This document shows, piece after piece, positions 1 through 7,557 of a DNA stretch of 19,010 nt; within the stretch, counting starts at the first letter, position 1, and each line of letters opens with the position of its first letter. Below the pieces are notes generated by a model. It was not told the origin of the DNA and did not search any database. It saw nothing but the letters and a program-made list of their open reading frames with translations. The DNA comes from CAKSQF01 sp964582375. GTDB lineage: Bacteria > Bacillota > Clostridia > Oscillospirales > CAG-272. Made by a program: the position numbers and the translations under genes. The DNA lies in assembly GCA_964582375.1 (NCBI GenBank), contig CAZORL010000031.1, positions 1-19,010 of the forward strand, in the 5' to 3' direction.

Positions 1-71
1 TATTCACCTGCCGATATTTTATCGGAGGGGCAAACATTTTTCTTTAGCGGTCAATCTGTAACATATCGGCG

Positions 72-236
72 ATGCGACAACAAACACTCATCGTCAGGGG
101 TGTGGGCTTGCTCCTCCCGATTAATAAAACGACCGCCAAAGAGCGATGGAGCAAGCTATATTTGATCAAAACGATCGAACATCCTTACAATCACAGGGCG
201 TCCCTTTCGAAACGCCCTGTTTTTGTTTCTTGTTGA
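72..236 (+). repeat. ORF-like intergenic element, copy A (not a convincing gene)
   Basis: The 1-267 gap holds no convincing gene. It contains a small hairpin (CCGAT 11-15 with ATCGG 21-25), a longer-range stem (GCTTGCTCC 106-114 with GGAGCAAGC 148-156) and a terminator. An open frame of 54 codons starts at ATG 72, reads GLLLPINKTTAKERWSKLY in its middle, and runs straight through the terminator stem to a TGA at 234-236. It has no clear ribosome binding site. The core CGCCAAAGAGCG (134-145) recurs exactly at 9716-9727, at a similar distance from a terminator, and the reading resembles copies at 13652 and 18437. I therefore call it a repeat rather than a CDS; a real small protein is possible but less likely. 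Confidence 0.45.
193..231 (+). terminator. Rho-independent terminator
   Basis: ACAGGGCGT (193-201) pairs perfectly with ACGCCCTGT (212-220) around a 10-base loop, followed by TTTTGTTTCTT. The T-run is on the + strand, so it suits a + transcript entering from the left edge. On the - strand the stem is followed by GATTGTAAGG, so it is a poor terminator for the gene ending at 268. Confidence 0.75.
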
Positions 237-267
237 TGATTATAGCCCTTTTGTGGGGATATAATTC

Positions 268-2214
268 TCAGATTTTCATTTTTCCCGATGCGTCAAGCAG
301 TTTTATGAACAGACCGCCCTGAACCGATCTGTGTCTGAAACCGACCTGCTGTGCGGTGACCGTCTCGTACCAGTCGGTCATCGGGCAACGTGAATAGCTG
401 TAGTTGTACGCTCTCCACAACGGTTCGACCATCTCCTCGAAGGTCTCCTTGTCCTCGGCGAGAGTAGCAGTCCATACAAGCCAGTCGGACTTTGTGTAAT
501 CTCTGCGGTTATCAAGCGGCAGACCGTAGGGACGAGTCTTTTCTTTGTAGGACGCAAGCTCGGATGCGATGGCATCCTTGTTCATGATGTTTGTGCCGAA
601 CAGCTTGTCCCAAACGATGTTGTATTTCATCGAGAATGAGCCGGGACGGTCGTAAGCAAGTCTGAACGAGCCGTCACCGTTTGCGGCACGGGAGACCCAA
701 TCGTCTGCAAGCTCTTTGGCAAGTGCGAGCTTTTCGTTCGATTTTTCGGTATCGCCCATCATCTTATAGATGAGTCCGAGACCGATGATGCCCGATATAG
801 CCTTGAGCGAGAGGTTGGTGTTGTGTGCGAGATGTCCGGCAAAGTCGTCGGTGCAGAGCTGATTTGCAGGATCTGCGCCGTATTTTACAAGATAGCCTGC
901 CCATGTTTCAAGCAGATCGAGATTTTCTTTTGCGTAGCTGACATCACCCGATGCAACCGATGCCGCAGCTGCCATTACGATCATGTTGCCGCATTCCTCG
1001 ACAGGCATCTGGAGATCGTATCTGTTACCGCCGTATACCTGTCCGTTTACGAAGGGGTACTGACCTGCGTCGTGGGGAGCAAAGTCGAATTTCAGCTTAT
1101 TTGCCCACTCGTCCGAGCGTGAATATTTCATTATCGGACGCATCATGCCGACTACCAGCTCGGGGTTGTAGAGCAGGAACATGGGAATGGAGGGGTAGGA
1201 AACATCGACGGTTGCCGCACAGCCGTTCGAGTGGCATTCCTTGGAGATGTAAAGGATGTTGCCTTCCTTGTCAAGCACCAATTTGTGAGCGGCACAGACC
1301 TGACGGTATGCAAGTTCGAGGATCTCTGCGTAATGTGCGCCGCCTACCGCCTCAGCATCAGCATAAAGCTTTGCCGAGAATGCGTCCGCACGCCCCTTGA
1401 CGTCTGCGTAATCGCCGAACGCCTTGACGATCTCATCGGTGATAAGCTCGCCGTTTTTGTTCCACCAGCTCTTCAAGTGATCGCCGAAATAGACCATCGA
1501 CTCGATGTCATCGTATGCGAAGGTGAAGAGCGCACCGCACTTCGGGCATCCGATCTCTTTTTCGGCTGTTGCGAACGTCATGTAGATCGAGTCGCCGTGA
1601 TGCTCGTGCTCCCGGAACGCCATGGGGATCTTTTCGATGCCTGCCTTGCCATCCTTTACCGAAATGTAGAAATAGCCCCAGTCGATACGGATGTCATCGC
1701 CACTGCAACGAAGGACGTTTTGAACCTTGTTGCCGATCTTAGCGGACGAAATGCCATCCTGCTCTATGATCTCACCGTCAACCTGACCGTGACCTCTGAA
1801 ATTGAGGCAGATCTCCTCGGAAACGGCGACCTTTACGCTGACCTTGTGGTCGGCACCGTCGAGCGATTTGTAGCCGATCTTCAAGTAGCTGATCGGACGG
1901 GTGAAATAGTAATAATCGTCGGGGAGCAGGGGAGTTGTGAAGGTTGCGGTCATTTCGATTCCGCCGCCTGCGAAGACATACTCGCTTGACAGAGCATTTA
2001 CCTTGAGTGAGATCTGCTCCATAATGGGGAGATCACTGCTGTGTCTGCCCATAAAAACATGCTCCTTGCCGTCTATGGTTACTGTTCCGAGGATCGTGTT
2101 GGGCTTTCCTGTCCAATGCTCGGTTGTTTTGTCTGTAAGCTTGTCGGCGGGTGACCATACCGAAAAATAAGGGTCTACCGTAATGAGCGGTACTGACGGG
2201 GGTCTGAGTCTCAT
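268..2214 (-). CDS. Glutaminase A-like protein (DUF4964/DUF5127/DUF4965/DUF1793 architecture)
   Basis: A 648-residue protein. The N-terminus (RPPSVPLITVDPYFSVWSPA, residues 4-23, then a HWTGK stretch) is the hallmark opening of the glutaminase A/DUF4964-4965 family. The central and C-terminal parts hold the family's six-hairpin (alpha/alpha) domain, with conserved blocks such as NGCAATVDVSYPSIP, FAPHDAGQYP, MPVEECGN, HNTNLSLKAI and PMTDWYET. Fungal members are secreted glutaminases. This one has no signal peptide, so it should be cytoplasmic, and many bacterial members are uncharacterised, so glutaminase activity is only a family inference; a glycoside-processing role is also possible. The ATG at 2214 is preceded by AAAGGAA with a 9-base spacer. 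It is transcribed alone, divergently from a WYL regulator that is its likely controller. Residues about 220-230 contain a CPKC pair (IGCPKCGALF) that could bind metal. Confidence 0.85.
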   Translation of the reverse strand: MRLRPPSVPLITVDPYFSVWSPADKLTDKTTEHWTGKPNTILGTVTIDGKEHVFMGRHSSDLPIMEQISLKVNALSSEYVFAGGGIEMTATFTTPLLPDDYYYFTRPISYLKIGYKSLDGADHKVSVKVAVSEEICLNFRGHGQVDGEIIEQDGISSAKIGNKVQNVLRCSGDDIRIDWGYFYISVKDGKAGIEKIPMAFREHEHHGDSIYMTFATAEKEIGCPKCGALFTFAYDDIESMVYFGDHLKSWWNKNGELITDEIVKAFGDYADVKGRADAFSAKLYADAEAVGGAHYAEILELAYRQVCAAHKLVLDKEGNILYISKECHSNGCAATVDVSYPSIPMFLLYNPELVVGMMRPIMKYSRSDEWANKLKFDFAPHDAGQYPFVNGQVYGGNRYDLQMPVEECGNMIVMAAAASVASGDVSYAKENLDLLETWAGYLVKYGADPANQLCTDDFAGHLAHNTNLSLKAISGIIGLGLIYKMMGDTEKSNEKLALAKELADDWVSRAANGDGSFRLAYDRPGSFSMKYNIVWDKLFGTNIMNKDAIASELASYKEKTRPYGLPLDNRRDYTKSDWLVWTATLAEDKETFEEMVEPLWRAYNYSYSRCPMTDWYETVTAQQVGFRHRSVQGGLFIKLLDASGKMKI

Positions 2215-2253
2215 AATAATAAGTTCCTTTCTCGTGTTGGAGATTCCACAGAC

Positions 2254-2282
2254 ATTTTACCATAAATGATATGATATGTCAA
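2254..2282 (-). promoter_or_regulatory. Sigma-A promoter of the glutaminase-like gene
   Basis: On the - strand, TTGACA (2282-2277) and TAAAAT (2259-2254) are separated by exactly 17 bases. Transcription would begin near 2247 and reach the ATG at 2214. The spacer contains overlapping ATCAT/ATGAT repeats (2264-2276) that could be a regulator site. Confidence 0.75.
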
Positions 2283-2333
2283 GAAGTTTTCGTAATATTT
2301 TATAATTTTTTGAGATTTTCATCCTTATCGCTC

Positions 2334-2362
2334 TTGACAAAGGACAAAATATATTGTAGAAT
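2334..2362 (+). promoter_or_regulatory. Sigma-A promoter of the WYL regulator gene
   Basis: TTGACA (2334-2339), a 17-base spacer, then TAGAAT (2357-2362). Transcription should start near 2369. That puts upstream in-frame ATGs (for example 2364) at or before the transcript end and selects the ATG at 2400 as the start. Its -35 box lies about 50 bases from that of the divergent gene. Confidence 0.8.
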
Positions 2363-2399
2363 AATGTCGAACAACGATCTCTTGAGGGAGGGTGCGAAA

Positions 2400-3383
2400 A
2401 TGGCGGACGGACTTGGAAAAAGGATGCGGGTGCTCTATGTCCTGAAACTGCTCTCCGAGGGTTCGGACGAGCGGTCGGGACTTACCGAGAGGGAGATCTC
2501 GGCAAAGCTGTCCGAGCTTGGATTCGGCGATGACAGACGGCAGTTTTATGACGATATTGATGCACTCGAAAATTTCGGCTATGAGATCGGCAGACGGGGC
2601 AGACCTGTCGAATACTATATCGCAAAGCGTGATTTTACACTGCCGGAGCTGAAGTTGCTCGTCGATGCCGTGCAGTCGTCGAGATTTATAACCGCCGAAA
2701 AATCGGACGAGCTTATCGACAAGCTCGAGGGGCTGTGCTCCGAAAGAGAGGGGCGCGAGCTGTCCAGATCGGTTCATGTGCAAAATCGGATAAAGGCGAT
2801 GAATGAGTCGATATATCTCAATGTCGATGCCATTCAGTCGGGCATATCGAGCGGCAGGCAGATCACATTTCACTATTTCAAATGGAACGCCGAAAAAAAG
2901 AAAGAGCTTCGCCGAGGCGGCAAGCTCTACCGAGTCAGCCCGTTTGCACTGACTTGGACGGATGACAATTATTATATGATCGCCTACGATGACGAGGTCG
3001 GGCAGATCAGACATTACAGGGTCGATCGAATGCTCGACATATCGCAGACGGACACGCCGCGGCTCGGTCGCGAGGCGTTTGATGAGATGGACATGGGCAG
3101 ATACGCAAACAGCCGATTCGGTATGTTCGGTGGCGAGGAGACGGCGATCAGACTTGAGTGCGACAACTCGATCGCGGGGGTAATAATTGACAGGTTCGGA
3201 CTTGAGCCATCCTTCTTCAAGGCGACCGACCACAGTTTTTACGTTACCGTTCGTGCGGTCGTTTCCGAACAGTTTTTCGGATGGGTTCTCGGACTTGGCG
3301 ATCTCGTGAAAATTTGCTCCCCCGAGACGGTTGCAAATGGATTTCACGATCTTCTTGACAAAATATCAAAAAATTACGACTGA
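2400..3383 (+). CDS. WYL-domain transcriptional regulator (DeoR-like HTH)
   Basis: A 327-residue DNA-binding regulator. Residues about 8-66 form a winged helix (RVLYVLKLLSEGSDERSGLT, then the recognition region DRRQFYDDIDALENFGYEI) of the type that precedes WYL domains. Residues about 150-215 match a WYL domain: YRVSPFALTWTDDNYYMIAY followed by HYRVDRM; the WYL triad itself reads YYM here. Residues about 225-327 fit the C-terminal WCX extension. WYL domains sense nucleotide or other small ligands. The start at ATG 2400 is preceded by GAGGGAGG with a 7-9 base spacer and lies downstream of the predicted transcription start. It diverges from the glutaminase-like gene, its most likely target, and ends at a hairpin shared with the convergent operon. 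Confidence 0.88.
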   Translation: MADGLGKRMRVLYVLKLLSEGSDERSGLTEREISAKLSELGFGDDRRQFYDDIDALENFGYEIGRRGRPVEYYIAKRDFTLPELKLLVDAVQSSRFITAEKSDELIDKLEGLCSEREGRELSRSVHVQNRIKAMNESIYLNVDAIQSGISSGRQITFHYFKWNAEKKKELRRGGKLYRVSPFALTWTDDNYYMIAYDDEVGQIRHYRVDRMLDISQTDTPRLGREAFDEMDMGRYANSRFGMFGGEETAIRLECDNSIAGVIIDRFGLEPSFFKATDHSFYVTVRAVVSEQFFGWVLGLGDLVKICSPETVANGFHDLLDKISKNYD

Positions 3384-3413
3384 GTCTTTCCGTAAAGGCT
3401 CAGTCGTTTCTGA
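3376..3413. terminator. Bidirectional terminator between the WYL gene and the GtrA operon
   Basis: ACGACTGAG (3376-3384) pairs with CTCAGTCGT (3399-3407), with a further CTTT/AAAG pairing inside. On the + strand it is followed by TTCTG and on the - strand by AATTTTTTGATA, so the stronger T-run serves the leftward operon. Both stop codons lie within the hairpin (TGA 3381-3383; - strand TGA 3402-3400). Confidence 0.7.
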
Positions 3414-3873
3414 ATTCGGCGTATGGGTCGCTGTCATCGGCATTTTGCAGATCCTCCTCGGTGGGCAAAACCGAGAGTGCGTGAGTTGAGCGCAGACCGA
3501 CCATGGCAAAGCAGACAAGCACGATATGATAGATCATGCAGACGATCGGCGTGAAAAGCTCGAGGAGACTTGCAAGTCCCAGCGCAGGGATGAAGACTAC
3601 GCCGAACAAACCGTCGATGATGATAAGCGTGATAACAACGGCAAAAGATCTCTCGCATCTTTTGCAAAGGAAGATAAGCACCGAAAAGATCGCAAGCGAA
3701 ATGATCGCTATTGCAAAGAACATGATCGCACTGTTCTTTTTTAAGGCGAGTGCATCCGCCCCGATCGAGAAGGTAATGCAGACCGATGAAAGATAAAACG
3801 GAAGCTCTACCGGCGATCCGAGTGCTTGAAGGATGCAGTTTACAAGAGACAGTGCGGGAGCGGATGCCATCAT
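3400..3873 (-). CDS. Small multi-pass membrane protein of unknown function
   Basis: A 157-residue protein from the ATG at 3873, with about four hydrophobic segments (residues about 5-20, 22-40, 48-70, 78-125) and an acidic tail (EEDLQNADDSDPYAEF). I do not recognise the family. It is the last gene of a five-gene operon and ends inside the terminator. The start is uncertain. The ATG at 3873 has no good ribosome binding site, but the frame stays open upstream, and a CTG at 3906 sits 6 bases after AAGAGG and would add LLSKRVLISIA, a natural-looking membrane N-terminus. That start would fall 14 bases after the CPBP stop, which suits coupled translation. The distribution of segments suggests an accessory membrane protein to the neighbouring CPBP protein, but this is inference. 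Confidence 0.65.
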   Translation of the reverse strand: MMASAPALSLVNCILQALGSPVELPFYLSSVCITFSIGADALALKKNSAIMFFAIAIISLAIFSVLIFLCKRCERSFAVVITLIIIDGLFGVVFIPALGLASLLELFTPIVCMIYHIVLVCFAMVGLRSTHALSVLPTEEDLQNADDSDPYAEFRND

Positions 3874-3920
3874 GGCGATCGAGATGAGTACCCTTTTTGA
3901 GAGCAGCTCACGCCTCTTGA

Positions 3921-4850
3921 TTATTCTTTGGTCAACGATAGGTCATCACTCCCTTGTGATTTTTTGTCTTTTTTGAAGAAAAGCGAGAGGAAAACGACAA
4001 GGAGCAGGGGTGCGATGTAGCTGAAAATGGTAAATATCGCGTTAAAGATCGCCGACTCATCAAGGGTCGAGCCTTCAAGAGAGGCGAAAAAGCCGGGCAG
4101 ACTTGACAGATTGAACCCGAAGTGGCAGATGATCGACGCATATATCGAGCGGCTGTGCGCAAATATCTCGCCGAGCAGTATACCGAGTGCGGCGGCATAG
4201 ACCGCTTGCACGACATTTCCGTGGATTATGCCGAATATCAGACCGGCGGCAACTATCGCGGCGGTAGTGGGCATGGCACGCGAGAATCTCGTTTGCATGA
4301 ATCCGCGGAAAACAAGTTCCTCAACGATCGGTGCGAGTATGACGCCGCCGATGATGTAGGGAATGATACCGCCCATGGTGTAGACCTCGGTCGCACTGTC
4401 GTACTGCTCAAAAAGCTTCGGGAAAAGCATCTGTGCGTATGCCATGACGATATTCAGCGCATAGTTGCCGGTTATTCCGATGAGAAGTGCCAAGAGTGCG
4501 GATATCGGCTTGATCTTTGTAAACAGTCCGCGATTTTCCTCTTTAGCCGGCGATTTCTTGGTCAAAAGGATGAAAAGTGCCAATATTCCCAAGAATATCA
4601 GATCAAACACGATCGTGAGGAGCATGGCGTTTTTGTTGACACTGTCGATGAGCGCATTCATCATTATGTCGGGGTCAAGATCGCCGCCGCCTGCGACATA
4701 ATTTACAAGAATAACGATCTCGGCGACTATTGAAACGACGATCTGAACGCCGAAATAGAGTGCGAAATAAAACAGTCCCCTTGCTACCGACAGTACTTTG
4801 TTCTCGCCGCGTGGGGTGATCTCTTTGTTAAGGTTATTAAGATCATTCAT
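3921..4850 (-). CDS. CPBP family intramembrane metalloprotease
   Basis: A 309-residue multi-pass membrane protein of the CPBP/Abi (CAAX protease-like) family. Key motifs are intact: EELVFR (residues 177-182, catalytic glutamates plus arginine), FGIIH (206-210, histidine 210) and HFGFN (243-247), all in transmembrane helices. Family members cleave membrane substrates or, in Gram-positives, help process or give immunity to peptides; the substrate here is unknown. The N-terminal 20 residues are hydrophilic, and the tail (KKDKKSQGSDDL) is charged and likely cytoplasmic. The ATG at 4850 was chosen because it follows AGGA by 8 bases and begins just before the first membrane helix; the upstream in-frame extension to 5036 overlaps the previous gene and is Ser/Pro/Cys-rich, unlike the rest. 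Fourth gene of the operon, 16 bases after its neighbour. Confidence 0.88.
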   Translation of the reverse strand: MNDLNNLNKEITPRGENKVLSVARGLFYFALYFGVQIVVSIVAEIVILVNYVAGGGDLDPDIMMNALIDSVNKNAMLLTIVFDLIFLGILALFILLTKKSPAKEENRGLFTKIKPISALLALLIGITGNYALNIVMAYAQMLFPKLFEQYDSATEVYTMGGIIPYIIGGVILAPIVEELVFRGFMQTRFSRAMPTTAAIVAAGLIFGIIHGNVVQAVYAAALGILLGEIFAHSRSIYASIICHFGFNLSSLPGFFASLEGSTLDESAIFNAIFTIFSYIAPLLLVVFLSLFFKKDKKSQGSDDLSLTKE

Positions 4851-4866
4851 ATTCTTTGTCCTAAAA

Positions 4867-5298
4867 CTAATTTTTTCTTCTTTTTCTGCTCGATGCACCT
4901 TTTCTGATATTAACGATGTGCATGAGAGCCGCGACAAAGCCGAGGATGGCATCGACGGCAACGGCTGTTTTGACCGGCGGTTTCGTGAACAAAATGGCGG
5001 CAGGGTCAATGCTGTCGGCAAGCACGAGACAGACAACCGAGAGTGCGGAAAGGGCAGACAGAGCGCAGATTACGCAAACGATCGGGTGACGATCTGCCGC
5101 ATAAACGATCTCGACGGCGCAGATTATGATCATCGCCCACGAAAAGGCGAGCATAAGCTCCCTCGACATGGGGTGATCGATAAACGCCATGGCAGGGTTG
5201 ATACGGTCAACGACGCAGAATGTCATCAGAGTAAGCGATGTCGCAATCGAAAGATGTGAGAGTGCGTATAAGAGTGTACGCAATATTTTTATAACCAT
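4867..5298 (-). CDS. Small membrane protein of unknown function
   Basis: A 143-residue protein with about four hydrophobic segments (residues about 8-28, 46-67, 73-92, 108-130) and a very basic end (RKGASSRKRRKN). No family recognised. The ATG at 5298 is one base from the TGA of the NAGPA gene (TGACATG), a typical sign of translational coupling. It lies between the phosphodiester glycosidase and the CPBP protease, so it probably belongs to the same membrane-associated process. The basic tail marks a cytoplasmic C-terminus by the positive-inside rule. Confidence 0.7.
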   Translation of the reverse strand: MVIKILRTLLYALSHLSIATSLTLMTFCVVDRINPAMAFIDHPMSRELMLAFSWAMIIICAVEIVYAADRHPIVCVICALSALSALSVVCLVLADSIDPAAILFTKPPVKTAVAVDAILGFVAALMHIVNIRKGASSRKRRKN

Positions 5299-5299
5299 G

Positions 5300-6481
5300 T
5301 CAGTTTTGCTTGTTCCCCTTTATTTCGCCGATGCAGATAATGTCGCTGATGTGTCGTATACTGCCGTTTGCGTTCGATACTTGAACAAGTCTGTCGCCTC
5401 TGTACCAGCCGTAGGTCGATGCACCGCCGTCAAGATTGTAGGCAACCTTGCATCCGGCGTCCTCCATGATCTTTGCCAGCTCGTCAAGATTTATCCCGAC
5501 GCCGTTTTCTTCCCTTTGCTCTTTATCGCGAAATCCGCTGACAACGCAGAATACATAGTGCCCCGGTTCGACACAGCCGATCGCCGCACGCGGATTCCAC
5601 TTCCAAATGCTTGAATTGATATTTTTCTTGGCGTTTCCGTCATCGTCCATCAGCTCAGGACCGAAACTCCATATCTGATACGGACCTTTTGCGGATATTT
5701 TGTCCCAATTGTATTCGCCGGGGGATATCGTCTCCATCGAGCCGTCCCAATAGAGCACGCAGATGTCGCTCTTTATATAGCTGAGCTTGCGCAATATGGT
5801 GCCGTTGCGGACGATGACAGGCTTTGATTCGTTAAATCCGAGATAGAGATCTCCGCTGATGGCGGCGATCGTATCGACAAATTTCGAGCCTGCCTCCTCT
5901 ATTTCGACAAGATCCTCAAGCGGAACGTAATTGGCGGTCGAATATGTCGTGTAGAGATTCTCGATGTTGCGGACATAGATGTCCATCAGATAATAGACAA
6001 CATGTTCGTCCGAATAACTGCCGTTTTTGTAGTACTGTTGGGTGTATGTGCCGTTAAATGCGGTGAGCGTCATATAAATGTCGTGGCTCTTGTAGCTGTT
6101 TTCTGTGATCGTCACGCTACTGTCCGTCGAGAAAAGCGAGCCGAATTTGTATCCGAAATCGCCCGAGAAGTCGTACTGCGGCTCGGGCGGCGTCGTGATC
6201 GGCGATGTAGTTGTGCCATGCGACGATGAGCCGCCTGTTATCGGAGCTTTTGATGTTGTCGGGATGCTCGTTGACGGGGTCTGCGAGGTCAGAGACGGGC
6301 GAGAGGGCTTGGTAAAATCCTGAATTACCCCGGTGCCCGTGATCTGAGTGTCGTCGGGTGTGCCCCAGAAGTTCTTGACATGATGAAAATAGCAAAAGGA
6401 GAGCATGATTGCCGCGGTCAGCAAAAGGTCGATCATAACGATCACCGCGATCGGAAGGGGTCTTCTTGTCTTTTTTTGCAC
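5300..6481 (-). CDS. Membrane-anchored phosphodiester glycosidase (NAGPA domain) protein
   Basis: A 393-residue protein. Residues about 11-31 form one N-terminal membrane anchor after a basic start (MQKKTRRP), so the rest lies outside the cell. A Thr/Ser/Pro linker follows (about 58-100). The NAGPA/DUF2233 domain covers about 190-388: AISGD (207-211), GPYQIWSFGPELMDDDG (266-282), WNPRAAIG (295-302), and the signature NLDGGAST (349-356). The human uncovering enzyme of this family removes GlcNAc from a phosphodiester. Bacterial relatives act on extracellular glycopolymers, so hydrolysis of a sugar-1-phosphodiester in the wall or capsule is the best inference. The start is GTG at 6481, 8 bases after AAGGAG. 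It follows the GtrA gene by 44 bases and is one base from the next gene. Confidence 0.88.
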   Translation of the reverse strand: MQKKTRRPLPIAVIVMIDLLLTAAIMLSFCYFHHVKNFWGTPDDTQITGTGVIQDFTKPSRPSLTSQTPSTSIPTTSKAPITGGSSSHGTTTSPITTPPEPQYDFSGDFGYKFGSLFSTDSSVTITENSYKSHDIYMTLTAFNGTYTQQYYKNGSYSDEHVVYYLMDIYVRNIENLYTTYSTANYVPLEDLVEIEEAGSKFVDTIAAISGDLYLGFNESKPVIVRNGTILRKLSYIKSDICVLYWDGSMETISPGEYNWDKISAKGPYQIWSFGPELMDDDGNAKKNINSSIWKWNPRAAIGCVEPGHYVFCVVSGFRDKEQREENGVGINLDELAKIMEDAGCKVAYNLDGGASTYGWYRGDRLVQVSNANGSIRHISDIICIGEIKGNKQN

Positions 6482-6525
6482 GTTCGGTGCTCCTTTTTGG
6501 TTTGAGAACTTTGTTTTTGTTTTTC

Positions 6526-6954
6526 TCAGTCTTGCGTTCGAGGCTTGTTTTGCCTGAAAACAAGCAATTTTTGGAAAAAGTAGGTGATTACAAACATCAG
6601 CGTTTCGGCAAGCGGACTTGCGATCTCGGTCGGTATGTGAACGACACGAACGAGCAGCTCGAGCAGTCCGAGATTTTTGATCAAAAACACGGGGATCGCC
6701 ACGCCGTAGTACTTAAAATAGGCAGGGGCGAGTCTGCCCTTGTCACGGAATACGAAAATGCGATTTATAAAGAAATTCGCATTTGAGGACACTATCCATC
6801 CGACGGTTGCCGAAATCTCAAGATTCAGTGTCATGTCGCCAAACTCATATTTGAACAAAAGCAGGATGGCGTAGTTTATTGCGAACGCGATAAGCGACGA
6901 GATGCCATAGCGAATGAATTTAACTGACAGCAGTTTTTTTACCATCTTAATCAT
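6526..6954 (-). CDS. GtrA family membrane protein
   Basis: A 142-residue protein with four transmembrane helices and the GtrA/DPMS-associated signature: KFIRYGISSLIAFAINYAIL near the start, then VGWIVSSNANFFINRIFVFR (residues about 48-67), and a closing TYFFQKLLVFR. The family is linked to flipping of polyprenyl-phosphate-linked sugars across the membrane for decoration of surface polysaccharides. It heads the five-gene operon, directly before the extracellular NAGPA phosphodiester glycosidase. The ATG at 6954 has a weakly placed binding site: AAGGAAG lies about 14 bases upstream, and a second AAAGGAG lies further up in a tandem repeat. No clean promoter was found; TAGAAT at 7029-7024 on the - strand is a possible -10 box but lacks a good -35. 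Confidence 0.9.
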   Translation of the reverse strand: MIKMVKKLLSVKFIRYGISSLIAFAINYAILLLFKYEFGDMTLNLEISATVGWIVSSNANFFINRIFVFRDKGRLAPAYFKYYGVAIPVFLIKNLGLLELLVRVVHIPTEIASPLAETLMFVITYFFQKLLVFRQNKPRTQD

Positions 6955-6968
6955 GACGCAAAATTTTG

Positions 6969-7000
6969 ACTTCCTTTCGTTTTACTCCTTTCGTGAGTAA
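6969..7000 (-). promoter_or_regulatory. Tandem ribosome-binding-like repeat and hairpin before GtrA
   Basis: On the - strand the leader has two near copies of ACGAAAGGA followed by AGT or GT and A-rich bases (about 6994-6984 and 6979-6971). The first lies inside a small hairpin, TTACTC (7000-6995 on -) with GAGTAA (6987-6982). Neither is at ideal spacing from the GtrA ATG at 6954, so this leader may tune translation, or may be an accident. Confidence 0.3.
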
Positions 7001-7122
7001 GATCTTTACAAAAGTATGTTCCCATTCTACACCCCATTTGTGAATATACTGTGAATTTTTACGGGTTTTTACACAACTTTTACATAGATGAACGAATTTT
7101 CCGCAAAAAACTCAAAAAAAGA

Positions 7123-7151
7123 TTGACAAAAGAGCAAATTTGCGGTATAAT
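7123..7151 (+). promoter_or_regulatory. Consensus sigma-A promoter of the RNase P RNA gene
   Basis: TTGACA (7123-7128), exactly 17 bases, then TATAAT (7146-7151): a perfect consensus promoter as expected for a highly expressed stable RNA. It places the transcript start near 7158, right at the base of helix P1. Confidence 0.92.
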
Positions 7152-7157
7152 ATACAC

Positions 7158-7521
7158 GGAACCGAGCCGTGCCGTCGCGCGGTATGTTGCCGTAAGGTAT
7201 TATCGTGAGGAAAGTCCGGGCTTCGAAGGGTCGGGATAACGGATAACGTCCGCCGGGAGTGATCCCCGGGAAAGTGCAACAGAAAACAACCGCCGCAGAA
7301 ATGCGGTAAGGATGAAAAGGCGAGGTAAGAGCTCACCGGCGATGCAGTAATGTATCGCAAGTGTAAACCCTATCCGAAGCAACGCCCCGAGATCGACGAT
7401 CTTTGATCGTCGCCGTTTGACCCGATGGAATTCTCGGGGGGGCATGGAATCTTGCGGCAACGTAAGATCAAGATAGATGACGGTGCACGACAGAACCCGG
7501 CTTACAGGCTCGGTTTCACCA
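7158..7521 (+). ncRNA. rnpB: RNase P RNA, bacterial class A
   Basis: The catalytic RNA that trims the 5' ends of tRNA precursors. AACCGAGCC (7160-7168) pairs with GGCTCGGTT (7507-7515) as helix P1. The universally conserved blocks appear in order: GAGGAAAGTCCGGGCT (7207-7222), AGTGCAACAGAAA (7274-7286), GGTAAGAGCTCACC (7324-7337), GTGTAAACCC and CGAAGCAA (7361-7383), and near the 3' end AGATAGATGACGGTGCACGA followed by CAGAACCCGGCTTACAGG. The arrangement matches the E. coli-like class A layout, not the Bacillus class B. Ends are approximate (start from promoter spacing, end from P1). No terminator follows; the dusB start is only 37 bases away, so the two are probably read together and the RNA's 3' end made by processing. 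Confidence 0.95.
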
Positions 7522-7557
7522 AAAACAAGAAAAAACCAATGTACGGAGTAATTTTCG

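Noticed and set aside
1231..1989. 252-codon + frame opposite the glutaminase-like gene
   Set aside because: Antisense shadow; the - strand has a clear family match and promoter.
2325..3347. Long open frame of 340 codons on the - strand opposite the WYL gene
   Set aside because: It is the antisense shadow of a convincing + strand WYL gene with its own promoter and binding site; no recognisable domain.
3921..5036. CPBP gene starting at 5036 (371 residues)
   Set aside because: The extra N-terminus overlaps the neighbouring gene, has Ser/Pro/Cys-rich non-membrane sequence and lacks a binding site; ATG 4850 fits better.
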